Shown: positions 33,081-41,552 of the stretch, one piece after another
How the letters are laid out: every line of letters begins with the position of its first letter
Numbering within the stretch: position 1 is the first letter of the stretch
Notes under the pieces: generated by a model
What the model was told of the DNA's origin: nothing
What the model saw: the letters and a program-made list of their open reading frames with translations, nothing else
Databases searched by the model: none
Source of the DNA: JADKBO01 sp965230345
Lineage (GTDB): Bacteria > Bacteroidota > Bacteroidia > Chitinophagales > Saprospiraceae
Direction of reading: 5' to 3'
Length of the DNA: 64,000 bases
Assembly: GCA_965230345.1 (NCBI GenBank)
Contig: CBDDKR010000001.1
Span: 124,001 to 188,000, forward strand
Translations under genes and position numbers: made by a program

Positions 33081-33585
33081 ATTGAAGTGATATTAAAACT
33101 AAATCCTAATGCTAGAATCAACTCATTGAAATCCTTTCTCTGCCCAAAAACTAATTTCTATAGCTTGGACTAAGCAAAAGAATTCTCGGATTTATCTGGC
33201 TTTCAAGCAGTTAATTCCGCTATTGAACACACATTTTAGACCACTTCATGTCATGAACTATTTTATTAGCACGTAAGTAAAAAGCGATGTTGTCTGGTTT
33301 ATTGGTCACTCGAAAACTATTCTAAATCATTAATGTGCTCTTTTTTAATTACAAGCAAAGTTCTGCTAATGAAATGATCTGCATGATGACATCAGTAATC
33401 TAAGTTATACTGTACATTCAAATTTATAGGCTATCTATTTACAGATTATGCTGAGGATTGGATGATTAAGTTTATTCATAGTATTAAAATAGGAAGTTTC
33501 TCTTTGTGGTTAACTATATGATGTCCATTCTATTTGCATGTTTGATATATTTGTGTTATTATTGTGATATCAAAATAATATCATA
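33081..33585. other. About 500 bp with no recognised gene
   Basis: Nothing coding or structured stood out. A TATATTTG box at 33546-33553, 33 bp before the SPFH gene ATG, probably is its -7 promoter element; the -33 box is not at the usual distance. Confidence 0.4.
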
Positions 33586-34440
33586 ATGAAAAAAGAAACT
33601 TTATTTAAAGCAACAAATGGTTACATGATGCTGCTTGTATTGATCTTACTTGTGGCAGGAACAGTGTCAGGAATAATGATGACTAAGAATCCAATCTTTT
33701 TACTGCTGATTTTGCCAGCTATTTTGATTGTTGCAGGATTTTTTATTGTTAATCCGAATAGCTCCAAAGTCTTAGTGTTGTTTGGTGCTTACAAGGGAAC
33801 GGTCCGAGACAATGGTTTTTTCTGGGCTAACCCGTTTTTTTCTAAGAAGCGCATTTCTTTGAGAGCAAGGAATTTTGATAGTGAACGTGTTAAGGTGAAT
33901 GATAAGATTGGGAACCCAATAATGATAAACGTGATTTTGGTATGGCAAGTAGCTGATACTTATAAGTCTGCCTTTGATGTGGATAATTATGAAGAGTTCG
34001 TTAAAGTTCAAACGGATGCTGCTGTACGTAAGCTTGCTGGTTCATATCCTTACGACAACTTTGACGACGAACAGGCTAAATTTACTTTAAGGTCTGGGAT
34101 GGATGAAGTTAATGAAGCATTGGAGAGTGAAATTACAGAGCGGTTGGCAATTGCCGGTATTAAGGTGATGGAAGCTCGAATTGGCTATTTGGCATATGCT
34201 CCGGAAATTGCCAGTTCCATGTTGAAAAGACAACAAGCTGTTGCAATTGTTGCTGCTCGTAAGAAAATTGTTGAAGGTGCAGTTGGAATGGTTGAAGATG
34301 CACTGGAAAAATTATCTACGGATAATATTATAGATTTTGATGACGACAAAAAGGCTTCTATGGTGAGCAATTTAATGGTTGTATTGTGTGGTGATAAAGA
34401 GGCTGTGCCAGTTGTAAATACTGGGACGTTAAATTCGTAA
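33586..34440 (+). CDS. SPFH-domain membrane protein
   Basis: A 284-aa protein with two N-terminal membrane helices (YMMLLVLILLVAGTVSGIMM and PIFLLLILPAILIVAGFFIV), then an SPFH domain: NSSKVLVLFGAYKGTVRDNGFFWANPFFSKKRISLRARNFDSERVKVNDKIGNPIMINVILVWQVADTYKSAFDVDNYEEFVKVQTDAAVRKLAGSYPYD, ending AGIKVMEARIGYLAYAPEIASSMLKRQQAVAIVAARKKIVEGAVGMV. This subfamily differs from the slipin at 15045. It is followed after 2 bp by a small ribbon-helix-helix protein, an arrangement seen in many bacteria. It probably builds a membrane microdomain scaffold. Confidence 0.9.
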   Translation: MKKETLFKATNGYMMLLVLILLVAGTVSGIMMTKNPIFLLLILPAILIVAGFFIVNPNSSKVLVLFGAYKGTVRDNGFFWANPFFSKKRISLRARNFDSERVKVNDKIGNPIMINVILVWQVADTYKSAFDVDNYEEFVKVQTDAAVRKLAGSYPYDNFDDEQAKFTLRSGMDEVNEALESEITERLAIAGIKVMEARIGYLAYAPEIASSMLKRQQAVAIVAARKKIVEGAVGMVEDALEKLSTDNIIDFDDDKKASMVSNLMVVLCGDKEAVPVVNTGTLNS

Positions 34441-34442
34441 TT

Positions 34443-34631
34443 GTGAGTAAGAGAAAGTCATTCGTGCTGAGAATTGCCCCTGAGGTTTTTAAACAAATCG
34501 AGAAATGGGCGGATGATGAATTTCGAAGTGTTAATGGTCAGATGGAGTGGATTCTTCATAAAAGTCTTAAGGAGGCGAAGCGATTGCCTAAGAAAAGAAA
34601 TGATTCTGAGGATAAAGGTGAAAAGGAATAA
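34443..34631 (+). CDS. Arc-like ribbon-helix-helix protein
   Basis: A 62-aa protein from a GTG start, 2 bp after the SPFH gene stop. KKSFVLRIAPEVFKQIEKWADDEFRSVNGQMEWILHKSLKEAKR-like sequence (here KRKSFVLRIAPEVFKQ) fits the beta strand plus two helices of Arc/MetJ repressors. The tail is charged (KKRNDSEDKGEKE). The frame is short but its position and RHH pattern make it credible. Inference: autoregulator of the SPFH gene, or a DNA-binding partner of it. Confidence 0.8.
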   Translation: MSKRKSFVLRIAPEVFKQIEKWADDEFRSVNGQMEWILHKSLKEAKRLPKKRNDSEDKGEKE

Positions 34632-34710
34632 GCTTTTTCTCATTTGGATAGGAAATGAAGCGTAGTTTGTGGTGATTGAGTGATAGAGAAGTATATTGAG
34701 TTTAGATAAA

Positions 34711-34740
34711 AAAAGGTGCGAGATTACTCGCACCTTTTTT
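34711..34740. terminator. Bidirectional terminator
   Basis: GGTGCGAG (34715-34722), loop ATTA, CTCGCACC (34727-34734), flanked by A-run and T-run. It separates the convergent RHH gene and the thioredoxin-like lipoprotein gene and would work for both. Confidence 0.9.
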
Positions 34741-34748
34741 CGTTTCAT

Positions 34749-36230
34749 TTATTTGCTTCTTTTTTCCTTGTCTCTGTCAATTACTGTTTGGATTTGGAAG
34801 ACTTTTAAGTTCTTTCCGATAATCTGTCGGTCTGGATTAATGACATACAATTCTGGCGTAACATCTACGTAGTATTTCGCATAAATAGACCTATTGGTCT
34901 TGTCAAAAACTGTCGTGAATGGGAAGTTGTATTTTTTTGCATAATCCTTCCATTCTTTATCTGTAGTTTCAATAGCAATGGCCATTACATCAACTTCCTT
35001 AATATTGTCCTTGTAGTATTTGATCAACTTGGGAGTTTGCTCCATGCAATGTTCACAGTCTGGATTGAACATATAAACAATGAGGTAGTCGGCAGTCTTG
35101 GAAAGAAGTTCTTGTTTATTACCAAATTGGTCGGTAGAAATGACATTTGGAGCTGGTTGTCCAATTCTACTTTGAGCCATTTCGTATGCTCTAGTTTGAA
35201 GGGTGTTTACCATCAAAGAATCGGTCCAAAATGCTTTTTCATGCGTGAAGTAATTTTGAATCATGTGAACAAATACAGCTTCTGGATCCATCAATGTACA
35301 CTTTGTAGGTTCGAATTTTTTAACAATCCAATTGGTGAAAACTTTGTAATATTCTGGATAAGATTCACTTTTTTGAACCAAGTAATCTGCTGAAACAATA
35401 ATACTGTCAGGGTGTTGGACGGTTAATTCTTCAAAGTATCTTTTTAGTTTATTGCCTATTACAGGAGTATGCAATAGTCTTCTATCGTCAAATATTACTG
35501 ATTCCCAAAAATCTTTTCTATACTGCGTTACTTGTTGATTTTCTGGAAGAGCTTCATTGATGACAGGATTTTGTCCACTTATTTTAAAATTGGTGAATAA
35601 GCTATTTGGGTTACTTTTGCTCATTTCCAATACATAAGCCAATCGGTCCTTTTCTAATTTAATCTTTGCCTCCTTTGCTCTACTGTATTCATTTGACCCT
35701 TTGTCAAATTGTTTAAGGCGAGAGATTTGCATTTGGATTTTAGGATTGATCTCATTCTCTTTTCTTGCATTTTCATAATACATTTGATTTTCGATGGAGC
35801 CTTCTACCTTCATGGACCCAGTAATGTCTTGAACGTCACATTCTAATGCAAATTCCTGATCTTCTCCGAGGAGTACTTGGATGTATCTGTTTCCTGGTAG
35901 TGACGCGAAATAGAGTCCTTGAGGAAGGCTTTGCTCTACTTGAAAGTGCAAAACTCCGTTCTCTGATTTACTTGTATCTGCAACGAAATTTTGGTCAACA
36001 TATACAGCAATCAATTTTGAAGTGAAATTGCCTTGAAGTCCATTCACCTTTATGGTAAAGTCGGTTTTAATGCCTCGGATGGGTTCTTCCACATCGTAAT
36101 CTTCTGCAGTCAATTCCTTTCGAGGTGATGTTTCCTTGGTAGATGTATTTTGAGTCGATTTGTTGTCGTTCTCACTTTTGGAAGCACAAGCGACCATTAA
36201 AACTAGTATTGAAAATAATAGATATCTCAT
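34749..36230 (-). CDS. Thioredoxin-like (TlpA-type) lipoprotein with N-terminal DUF4369-like region
   Basis: A 493-aa lipoprotein: RYLLFSILVLMVACAS, lipobox Cys15. The N-terminal part (FTIKVNGLQGNFTSKLIAVYVDQNFVADTSKSENGVLHFQ...GLYFASLPGNRYIQVLLGEDQEFALECD) resembles the DUF4369 carrier-like beta domain found in Bacteroidota redoxins. The middle is helical. The C-terminal ~140 residues form a thioredoxin fold with active site NPDCEHCMEQTPKLIKYY (CEHC) and cis-Pro DVTPELYVINPD. It is presumably a periplasmic thiol-disulfide oxidoreductase anchored by lipid. The exact client is unknown. Confidence 0.88.
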   Translation of the reverse strand: MRYLLFSILVLMVACASKSENDNKSTQNTSTKETSPRKELTAEDYDVEEPIRGIKTDFTIKVNGLQGNFTSKLIAVYVDQNFVADTSKSENGVLHFQVEQSLPQGLYFASLPGNRYIQVLLGEDQEFALECDVQDITGSMKVEGSIENQMYYENARKENEINPKIQMQISRLKQFDKGSNEYSRAKEAKIKLEKDRLAYVLEMSKSNPNSLFTNFKISGQNPVINEALPENQQVTQYRKDFWESVIFDDRRLLHTPVIGNKLKRYFEELTVQHPDSIIVSADYLVQKSESYPEYYKVFTNWIVKKFEPTKCTLMDPEAVFVHMIQNYFTHEKAFWTDSLMVNTLQTRAYEMAQSRIGQPAPNVISTDQFGNKQELLSKTADYLIVYMFNPDCEHCMEQTPKLIKYYKDNIKEVDVMAIAIETTDKEWKDYAKKYNFPFTTVFDKTNRSIYAKYYVDVTPELYVINPDRQIIGKNLKVFQIQTVIDRDKEKRSK

Positions 36231-36378
36231 TTTATTATAAATTATAAGTCATTGTGGTTTATGGGGTGTAATCTTGATTTTGAGGGGCAAAATTACTTAC
36301 TTTTTTGTTCCAAGCCAAAGCTGGAAATGATTTTTACACTTTCTTAGGACTTCATCAATGGTTACGCATTAGTACAGC

Positions 36379-36876
36379 TTAAGTTTTGAGCCAAGCTAAA
36401 GTCGCTCCACCTTGATTAATGTTTTGAATTAGAGATACTGAAGGCTCTTTTGATAGAATATATTGTACTTCCTGCTTTAATATACCTTCTCCTTTTCCAT
36501 GAATAATGGTGATGTGTTTTCGTCTTTGAAGTATTGCTGAGAGCAAAAAATCTTGAAAGGCTTTAATTTGAAAATCCAATATCCGTGCAGGAATGGTGTT
36601 TTTAAGGTGAGGTGCCAATTTTTCAATATGTAAATCAATCGAATCTTTAATTGAGTGTTCTTCGATTTTATCAAAATCATCATCAAATCGAATTTCAATA
36701 GGTTCAGGTTTATCTACGTACAATTCAACATTAGAAATTGTAGTTTTTACAATTTTGTCTCCAATTTTAATTCTGATCTTTTGATCTGAAGATTGACCGG
36801 CATAAGTGCCAATGCGTTTGCTTTTTTTTAATACTAATTTATCGCCGATCCAAAGATCATTAACGTTGATTGACAT
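36379..36876 (-). CDS. Smr-domain protein
   Basis: A 165-aa protein. The N-terminal ~55 residues are a small beta domain (IGDKLVLKKSKRIGTYAGQSSDQKIRIKIGDKIVKTTISNVELYV), and the C-terminal ~85 are an Smr domain with SIDLHIEKLAP...ILDFQIKAFQDFLLSAILQRRKHITIIHGKGEGILKQEVQYILSKEP. DLH and HGKG match the two Smr hallmark motifs (the second is HGKGEG rather than HGxGxG). Smr domains nick or bind branched DNA or RNA in other proteins. It lies 4 bp from the HHH gene upstream on the same strand, so they are co-transcribed. Confidence 0.85.
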   Translation of the reverse strand: MSINVNDLWIGDKLVLKKSKRIGTYAGQSSDQKIRIKIGDKIVKTTISNVELYVDKPEPIEIRFDDDFDKIEEHSIKDSIDLHIEKLAPHLKNTIPARILDFQIKAFQDFLLSAILQRRKHITIIHGKGEGILKQEVQYILSKEPSVSLIQNINQGGATLAWLKT

Positions 36877-36879
36877 GTA

Positions 36880-38946
36880 CTAAAAGGATATTTTGACCTG
36901 TGTTTTAAACTCTGTTCTTTGGTTGTCGTTAATGGTATTGTTACCACTGCCTATGGTAGAGCTATTGTACAAAACTGTTCTAGCAAGCTTAAATTCCCAT
37001 GTAAAGCGATGGTTGATTTTGTACCGTAGATTCACATAAGATCTAGTGCCTCTGCCTTGAAAGAAAGGAATATAAAATTCATATAATAGATCATTTTCAT
37101 AGGCATAAATTCTAGAGTCGAAATGGTCGATGTTGAATACCGAAAAACGAGTTTTTATCAGAATTGGGCTGAATCTAGGCTGATATAGAAAATCTTGATA
37201 AATCAAATACCCAGATTTCGTAGCAAAGTCTTTCTTGGATTTGGATAATTCGATTCGTGACCTAAGTTCGATGTCATTATTGATTTTATGCGCAAAATGT
37301 AGTCTTAAGCGATGTTGATGTCTATAAGTAAGGGATGGTATTGCCTTAGAGTCGATCGAGCTATTAATGCTTTTTTGTTCGTATCTATATTGGAGGTAAC
37401 ATAGTTGTTTTTTTCTTTTCAAATATTCTACTCGAAATAGAAATTCTTTCCCATTACTTGGAGCATCCGCATTAAATTTTAACCACGGATTTTTCCAGAA
37501 ATCATAGTAGGCATTGATTTTCCAAGAAGTGTTGATTTTGGACTCAAATCCTATATAGATTCCTTGCTCATTTATAGGAAGTGTTGCTTCGGATAAAGTG
37601 TTGCCCTCAATGTTTTTGTAATCTTTATCAAAATTTCGGTACGATAAGGAAAAATCGAGATGCCGATCTAGGGAAATGATGCTGGAAATCGTAGTTGCCA
37701 TTCCACCTTGATGGCTCTTTGCCAATTCGCCAAACATGTTTATATTTTTTATTCGAGTATTGAAGTCCACACTTGTGATGTCTAATTGATCACCTTCAAA
37801 TCTATACTTCTTGTAGAGTTGGTTTCCGGATTGAATTGGTGTAGAAAAAAGATATGAAAGATGATTGAAGCTAAGATTGGTTTTGAGAATTTTAAACTTT
37901 AAATTTCCACCATACTGTAATAAGTCGATTTTATTCTTTTTGTTTATATCTCCTAGGGTTTGGTGTAATCCATCAACAGATATGGAACTGAAATTTTGGA
38001 ATACTTCATTCTCAATAGTATCAGAATTGATGAGTCCATCAATTTTTCTGAACGAAACAAATGGAGAAAAGGATATAAAATCTGAGGGCGAAAAGGTTAT
38101 AGCGGCTCCTCTGTTGAATTGTGATTCATTTACAGAACTATATGGTCTAAATGTATTGCTATTTTTTTTGATGTTTATTGTGTTGGTTGATTTTCCCGCT
38201 CCAAATGAATTGTGAACAATAAGACCTTGCCCAAGGTTTAATGAATAATCTCCTAAGATTATTTTAGGAATGTATCGACTGAGGTCATTTACTGAAATAA
38301 AGGCGGAGTAATAATCAAAACCTTGCTTATTGTATTGGTCAAAAAAGGGTTCTCCAGGATCATTTTCCATGGTGATTCCTGCTCTAACCTTGTTGAGAGC
38401 ATTAAACCTGTATCTTAAATAGTAGTGATTCGGTGATCCTAGGTATTTTGAATTTCCTTCTTGGTCTTTTATATATCCCTTTTGTTCTTCAAGGACTCTT
38501 TTGTATTTGATAAAGATGTTGTGCCGTCCTTCTTTAATTATGCTAGAAAAATCTGTTATAAGGGGTGGGGTGGTTTTACATACATATCTTAAGTATTTGA
38601 TTTTGGACTCATCAAGTATTGGAATCGCCTGTAGCTCTTCTAGTGCTAAAAAATCACCATATTGAGTTCTGTGATCGAGTATTGCCTCTACTTCTAACGG
38701 AGTCAAAAATTGAAGTTGTGATAATAGCTCAAAATCCGCTTTATTGATGTTGATTGGATAAGATCGAAATACTTCAAATTCTTCAATAAAACTCGTAAGG
38801 TCTAGGTCTTGAGATTCTGCTATTTCAGCCAATTCTTCATAAATGTTTTCAAGAAGAGCAGGGTCAATTGCATCGTTGGATTGTCCAGATAATGAGTAGC
38901 AGAACAATAGGCTAATTAAGAGCAAACATATGGGTTTGATATTCAA
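36880..38946 (-). CDS. Helix-hairpin-helix outer-membrane-type protein
   Basis: A 688-aa exported protein (signal PICLLLISLLFCYSLSGQ). Residues about 60-130 hold ComEA-like helix-hairpin-helix units (YPININKADFELLSQLQFLTPLEVEAILDHRTQYGDFLALEELQAIPILDESKIKYLRYV). The remaining ~550 residues alternate in strand pattern with frequent aromatic ends (YLRYRFNALNKVRAGITMENDPGEPFFDQY, FNTRIKNINMFGELAKS, YVNLRYKINHRFTWEFKLARTVLY, last residue F), as an outer-membrane beta barrel. The start codon is TTG; the first ATG downstream is out of frame. This architecture is widespread in Bacteroidota; its role is unknown, with DNA binding at the envelope being one possibility. Confidence 0.8.
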   Translation of the reverse strand: MNIKPICLLLISLLFCYSLSGQSNDAIDPALLENIYEELAEIAESQDLDLTSFIEEFEVFRSYPININKADFELLSQLQFLTPLEVEAILDHRTQYGDFLALEELQAIPILDESKIKYLRYVCKTTPPLITDFSSIIKEGRHNIFIKYKRVLEEQKGYIKDQEGNSKYLGSPNHYYLRYRFNALNKVRAGITMENDPGEPFFDQYNKQGFDYYSAFISVNDLSRYIPKIILGDYSLNLGQGLIVHNSFGAGKSTNTINIKKNSNTFRPYSSVNESQFNRGAAITFSPSDFISFSPFVSFRKIDGLINSDTIENEVFQNFSSISVDGLHQTLGDINKKNKIDLLQYGGNLKFKILKTNLSFNHLSYLFSTPIQSGNQLYKKYRFEGDQLDITSVDFNTRIKNINMFGELAKSHQGGMATTISSIISLDRHLDFSLSYRNFDKDYKNIEGNTLSEATLPINEQGIYIGFESKINTSWKINAYYDFWKNPWLKFNADAPSNGKEFLFRVEYLKRKKQLCYLQYRYEQKSINSSIDSKAIPSLTYRHQHRLRLHFAHKINNDIELRSRIELSKSKKDFATKSGYLIYQDFLYQPRFSPILIKTRFSVFNIDHFDSRIYAYENDLLYEFYIPFFQGRGTRSYVNLRYKINHRFTWEFKLARTVLYNSSTIGSGNNTINDNQRTEFKTQVKISF

Positions 38947-39010
38947 ATCTTACGATAACTTTGATTATTCTGAAAGCTTTAAGTTAATGGATTTTTTTAA
39001 AATGAAGAAA

Positions 39011-39036
39011 CCGAAGAAATGCGGTAATTTCTTCGG
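39011..39036 (-). terminator. Terminator after the 86-aa gene
   Basis: CCGAAGAAA (39011-39019) pairs perfectly with TTTCTTCGG (39028-39036). Read on the minus strand it follows the stop at 39104 and runs into TTTCTTCATT. Confidence 0.65.
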
Positions 39037-39103
39037 CTTTCTTGTGATAGTTTTCAATTAGCCTTTCAATATAAAAAATACAATTGGTAGTAGAGGGCCA
39101 TTA

Positions 39104-39364
39104 TTAATTTGCAGATGCAAATTGGGTATCACGTAGTATTTTCTTGGCTGCTAAAAGAATCGTATCATCTTCGATGTTGACAATCCCGCCATGAGGACCA
39201 GGCTGAATATGTTTTCCAACAATTTTACCATTTTCATATTTTGAAGCACCAAAGTAATTACGTACTGTTTGTTCTTCAAGTCCAAGAGAAGTGGCTATCT
39301 TACTTATGCTTCCAGTAGGTAATTGATGCTTAATTTGTCTTAACTCTTCGAAGGTTATATTCAT
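39104..39364 (-). CDS. Small DNA-binding-like protein
   Basis: An 86-aa protein. The N-terminal 45 residues (FEELRQIKHQLPTGSISKIATSLGLEEQTVRNYFGASKYENG) read like a helix-turn-helix (S-I-S-K-I-A-T-S-L-G-L-E-E-Q-T-V-R-N-Y-F). The C-terminal half has GKHIQPGPHGGIVNIEDDTILLAAKKIL, a conserved Gly-rich segment of unknown meaning. Similar small proteins are common in Bacteroidota genomes as uncharacterised DNA-binding proteins. It is monocistronic, with a terminator. Target unknown. Confidence 0.75.
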   Translation of the reverse strand: MNITFEELRQIKHQLPTGSISKIATSLGLEEQTVRNYFGASKYENGKIVGKHIQPGPHGGIVNIEDDTILLAAKKILRDTQFASAN

Positions 39365-39634
39365 TTCGTAAATATTAAAATTATTGAAATTAGATTCTAT
39401 GTAGTGCTAAATTATAAAATATAATTACAATAGTGAAGTGAAATGCAAATTATTTTGAATTGTTTGTGTCTTGTGCTTGTGCTTTGGTTAAAATCATTCT
39501 ATGAAACAAAAGGTGTTTCGATTTATACTTGAAATTAGACTTTGGGTAAACCGAAGGAAGGTATTTCTGGAAATTGAGTTAGTTATGAGAATTCTGTGGC
39601 GAGTAGGGGACGTGTTTAATAATGTCTTAATGAG

Positions 39635-40171
39635 TTAAAGGCTTAATTCTAAGAGTTTTAAGACAGTCTTCCAATTCCTAGTAGTAGCCCCAACGTTTAA
39701 TTTCTTCTCAAATAAATTATTGGATAATTTAGATTTATGATATGGTTTTTGGCATAGAAGATATATACAATTGGAAGCAATGGAAAACTTATCGTCACCA
39801 AATTCGAATTGATTCAATTGCGAAACATGTTCTTGTTCTGGGGTGTCATGAAGGAATGTAACGTGAAGGCTCGATATATCAACATCTCTTAAAAGAAATG
39901 GATTTTCATTTTTCACAATCTCAATCTCTTTAGCGTCAATAACAATAGTTGGAACATCGTGTCCAAATGCATCAAGAATAGCATTTTTAATAAGCTGACC
40001 AATTTTTTTATTTGATATGTTTTCCGAATTTTCAAAAATAACATTTCCACTTTGGATATAGGTTTTGACACTTCGAAATCCACATTTTTCCATAAGGGTT
40101 TTTAAATCTTTCATCAGGATTTTACGATTTCCACCAACATTTATTCCACGGAGTAAGGCGATTTTTTTCAT
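39635..40171 (-). CDS. DUF1697-family protein
   Basis: A 178-aa protein with the DUF1697 signature: the N-terminal KKIALLRGINVGGNRKILMKDLKTLMEKCGFRSVKTYIQSGNVIFE, and the C-terminal YLLCQKPYHKSKLSNNLFEKKLNVGATTRNWKTVLKLLEL. Function is unknown in the family. It lies 6 bp downstream of the aminotransferase gene on the same strand, so they share a transcript, but this need not imply a shared role. Confidence 0.9.
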   Translation of the reverse strand: MKKIALLRGINVGGNRKILMKDLKTLMEKCGFRSVKTYIQSGNVIFENSENISNKKIGQLIKNAILDAFGHDVPTIVIDAKEIEIVKNENPFLLRDVDISSLHVTFLHDTPEQEHVSQLNQFEFGDDKFSIASNCIYLLCQKPYHKSKLSNNLFEKKLNVGATTRNWKTVLKLLELSL

Positions 40172-40177
40172 GGCAAT

Positions 40178-41380
40178 CTATTGTAGTTTTGAAAGAGCAT
40201 TTTTAATTCGTCTTGTAGCTTCTTTAAGCTTATCTTCTGAAGTAGCATACGACAACCTTAGGCAATTGTCATTCCCAAATGCAGAACCACTTACGGTGCC
40301 AACTTGAGCTTCGAAAAGAAGGTATTCTGCTAAGTCATCGGCATTTCGAATAATCGTTTCAGAATGAGATTTTCCGAAGTAGTGACTGACATCAGGAAAG
40401 GCGTAAAAGGCTCCGGTAGGAAGATTTACTTTTAGGCCTGGAATCGATCTTAAAGAGTTTACAAATAGGTCTCTTCGTTTTAGATATGCATCAACCATTT
40501 TTTTTGTTTCTAATTTGTCTTCTCCTATGATTTGTGCAGCCGCATATTGACTAAATGCATTAGCTCCCGAGGTGACTTGTCCTTGTACCTTGGTGCAGGC
40601 TTCAACCAGCCAATTTGGTCCTGCCAAGTATCCCAGTCGCCATCCTGTCATGGCAAAGCCTTTAGAAAAACCGTTGACAATAGCCGTTCTATCTCTCATA
40701 TGTTCGATTTGTGCCATGCTGTAATGTTGGCTATTGTAATTGATGTATTCGTATATTTCGTCGCTTATAACTAAGATGTCTGGGTAGTTTTTCAAAATCT
40801 GGGCTAAGCCATTTAGCTCTTCTTGGGTGTAAACAGCTCCACTAGGATTGCAGGGAGAAGAGTATATGATTGCTTTTGTGTTGTTGGTTATAGCATTTTT
40901 AAGTTGAGTTGGACTTACTTTAAATCCTTGTTCTGTGGTTGTATTGATTATAACAGGTATACCACCGCTAAACTTAATCTGATCAAAGTATGATACCCAA
41001 TATGGTGCAAAGATGATTATTTCGTCTCCTGGATTGACAATGGATTGAAATATGTTCATCAGCGATTGTTTTGCTCCATTCGAAACTATGATTTCATCTG
41101 GAGCATAGTTTAGCTGATTTTCATGAGCAAATTTTCTACATATAGCTTGACGCAGTTCAAGTGTACCAGGAACAGGAGTGTACTTTGTATGCCCCAGTTG
41201 AAGTCCCTCGCAGGCCTTATCTTTTATGTAATCTGGAGTGTCAAAATCTGGCTCGCCTAATGTAAGAGAAATGATATCTTTTCCTTGAACTTTTAGTTTG
41301 CGGGCCTTTTTAGCCATTCTAATAGTTGCGGACTCTTTCATCCGCTGAATCTTTTCCGACAGTATCTTTGATTTATTCAT
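40178..41380 (-). CDS. PLP-dependent aminotransferase, aspartate-type
   Basis: A class I/II (fold I) aminotransferase of 400 aa, probably aspartate:2-oxoglutarate aminotransferase. Motifs: ISLTLGEPDFDTPDYIK, the substrate-binding HTKYTPVPGTLELRQAI, NGAKQSLMNI (cofactor phosphate), YSSPCNPSGAVY, VISDEIYEYI, and the catalytic Lys at about residue 237 in VNGFSKGFAMTGWRLGYL, ending with CLRLSYATSEDKLKEA. This is the typical AspB/type Ib sequence found in Bacteroidota. Alternatives such as other amino-acid specificity in the same subfamily cannot be excluded. Confidence 0.9.
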   Translation of the reverse strand: MNKSKILSEKIQRMKESATIRMAKKARKLKVQGKDIISLTLGEPDFDTPDYIKDKACEGLQLGHTKYTPVPGTLELRQAICRKFAHENQLNYAPDEIIVSNGAKQSLMNIFQSIVNPGDEIIIFAPYWVSYFDQIKFSGGIPVIINTTTEQGFKVSPTQLKNAITNNTKAIIYSSPCNPSGAVYTQEELNGLAQILKNYPDILVISDEIYEYINYNSQHYSMAQIEHMRDRTAIVNGFSKGFAMTGWRLGYLAGPNWLVEACTKVQGQVTSGANAFSQYAAAQIIGEDKLETKKMVDAYLKRRDLFVNSLRSIPGLKVNLPTGAFYAFPDVSHYFGKSHSETIIRNADDLAEYLLFEAQVGTVSGSAFGNDNCLRLSYATSEDKLKEATRRIKNALSKLQ

Positions 41381-41497
41381 ATTTCTAAATTCGTCTACTT
41401 GGTATATGGTCGATAAATTGAAATGATTACAATATCGAAGTTACATTTTCTTCTCTAATTCTGTTGCCTTTGGTTGCCAAAATCAGAGCATTATAAT

Positions 41498-41527
41498 TTT
41501 GAAATAATTGATATACCTCTATATTTG
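41498..41527 (+). promoter_or_regulatory. Bacteroidota-type promoter of the carboxylase gene
   Basis: TTTG (41498-41501), 18 bp spacer, TATATTTG (41520-41527), near consensus. Transcription would start at about 41533, which places the ATG at 41508 upstream of the transcript and supports the ATG at 41553 as the true start. Confidence 0.7.
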
Positions 41528-41552
41528 TTTTTTACAAAGGAAAAGTCAAAAA

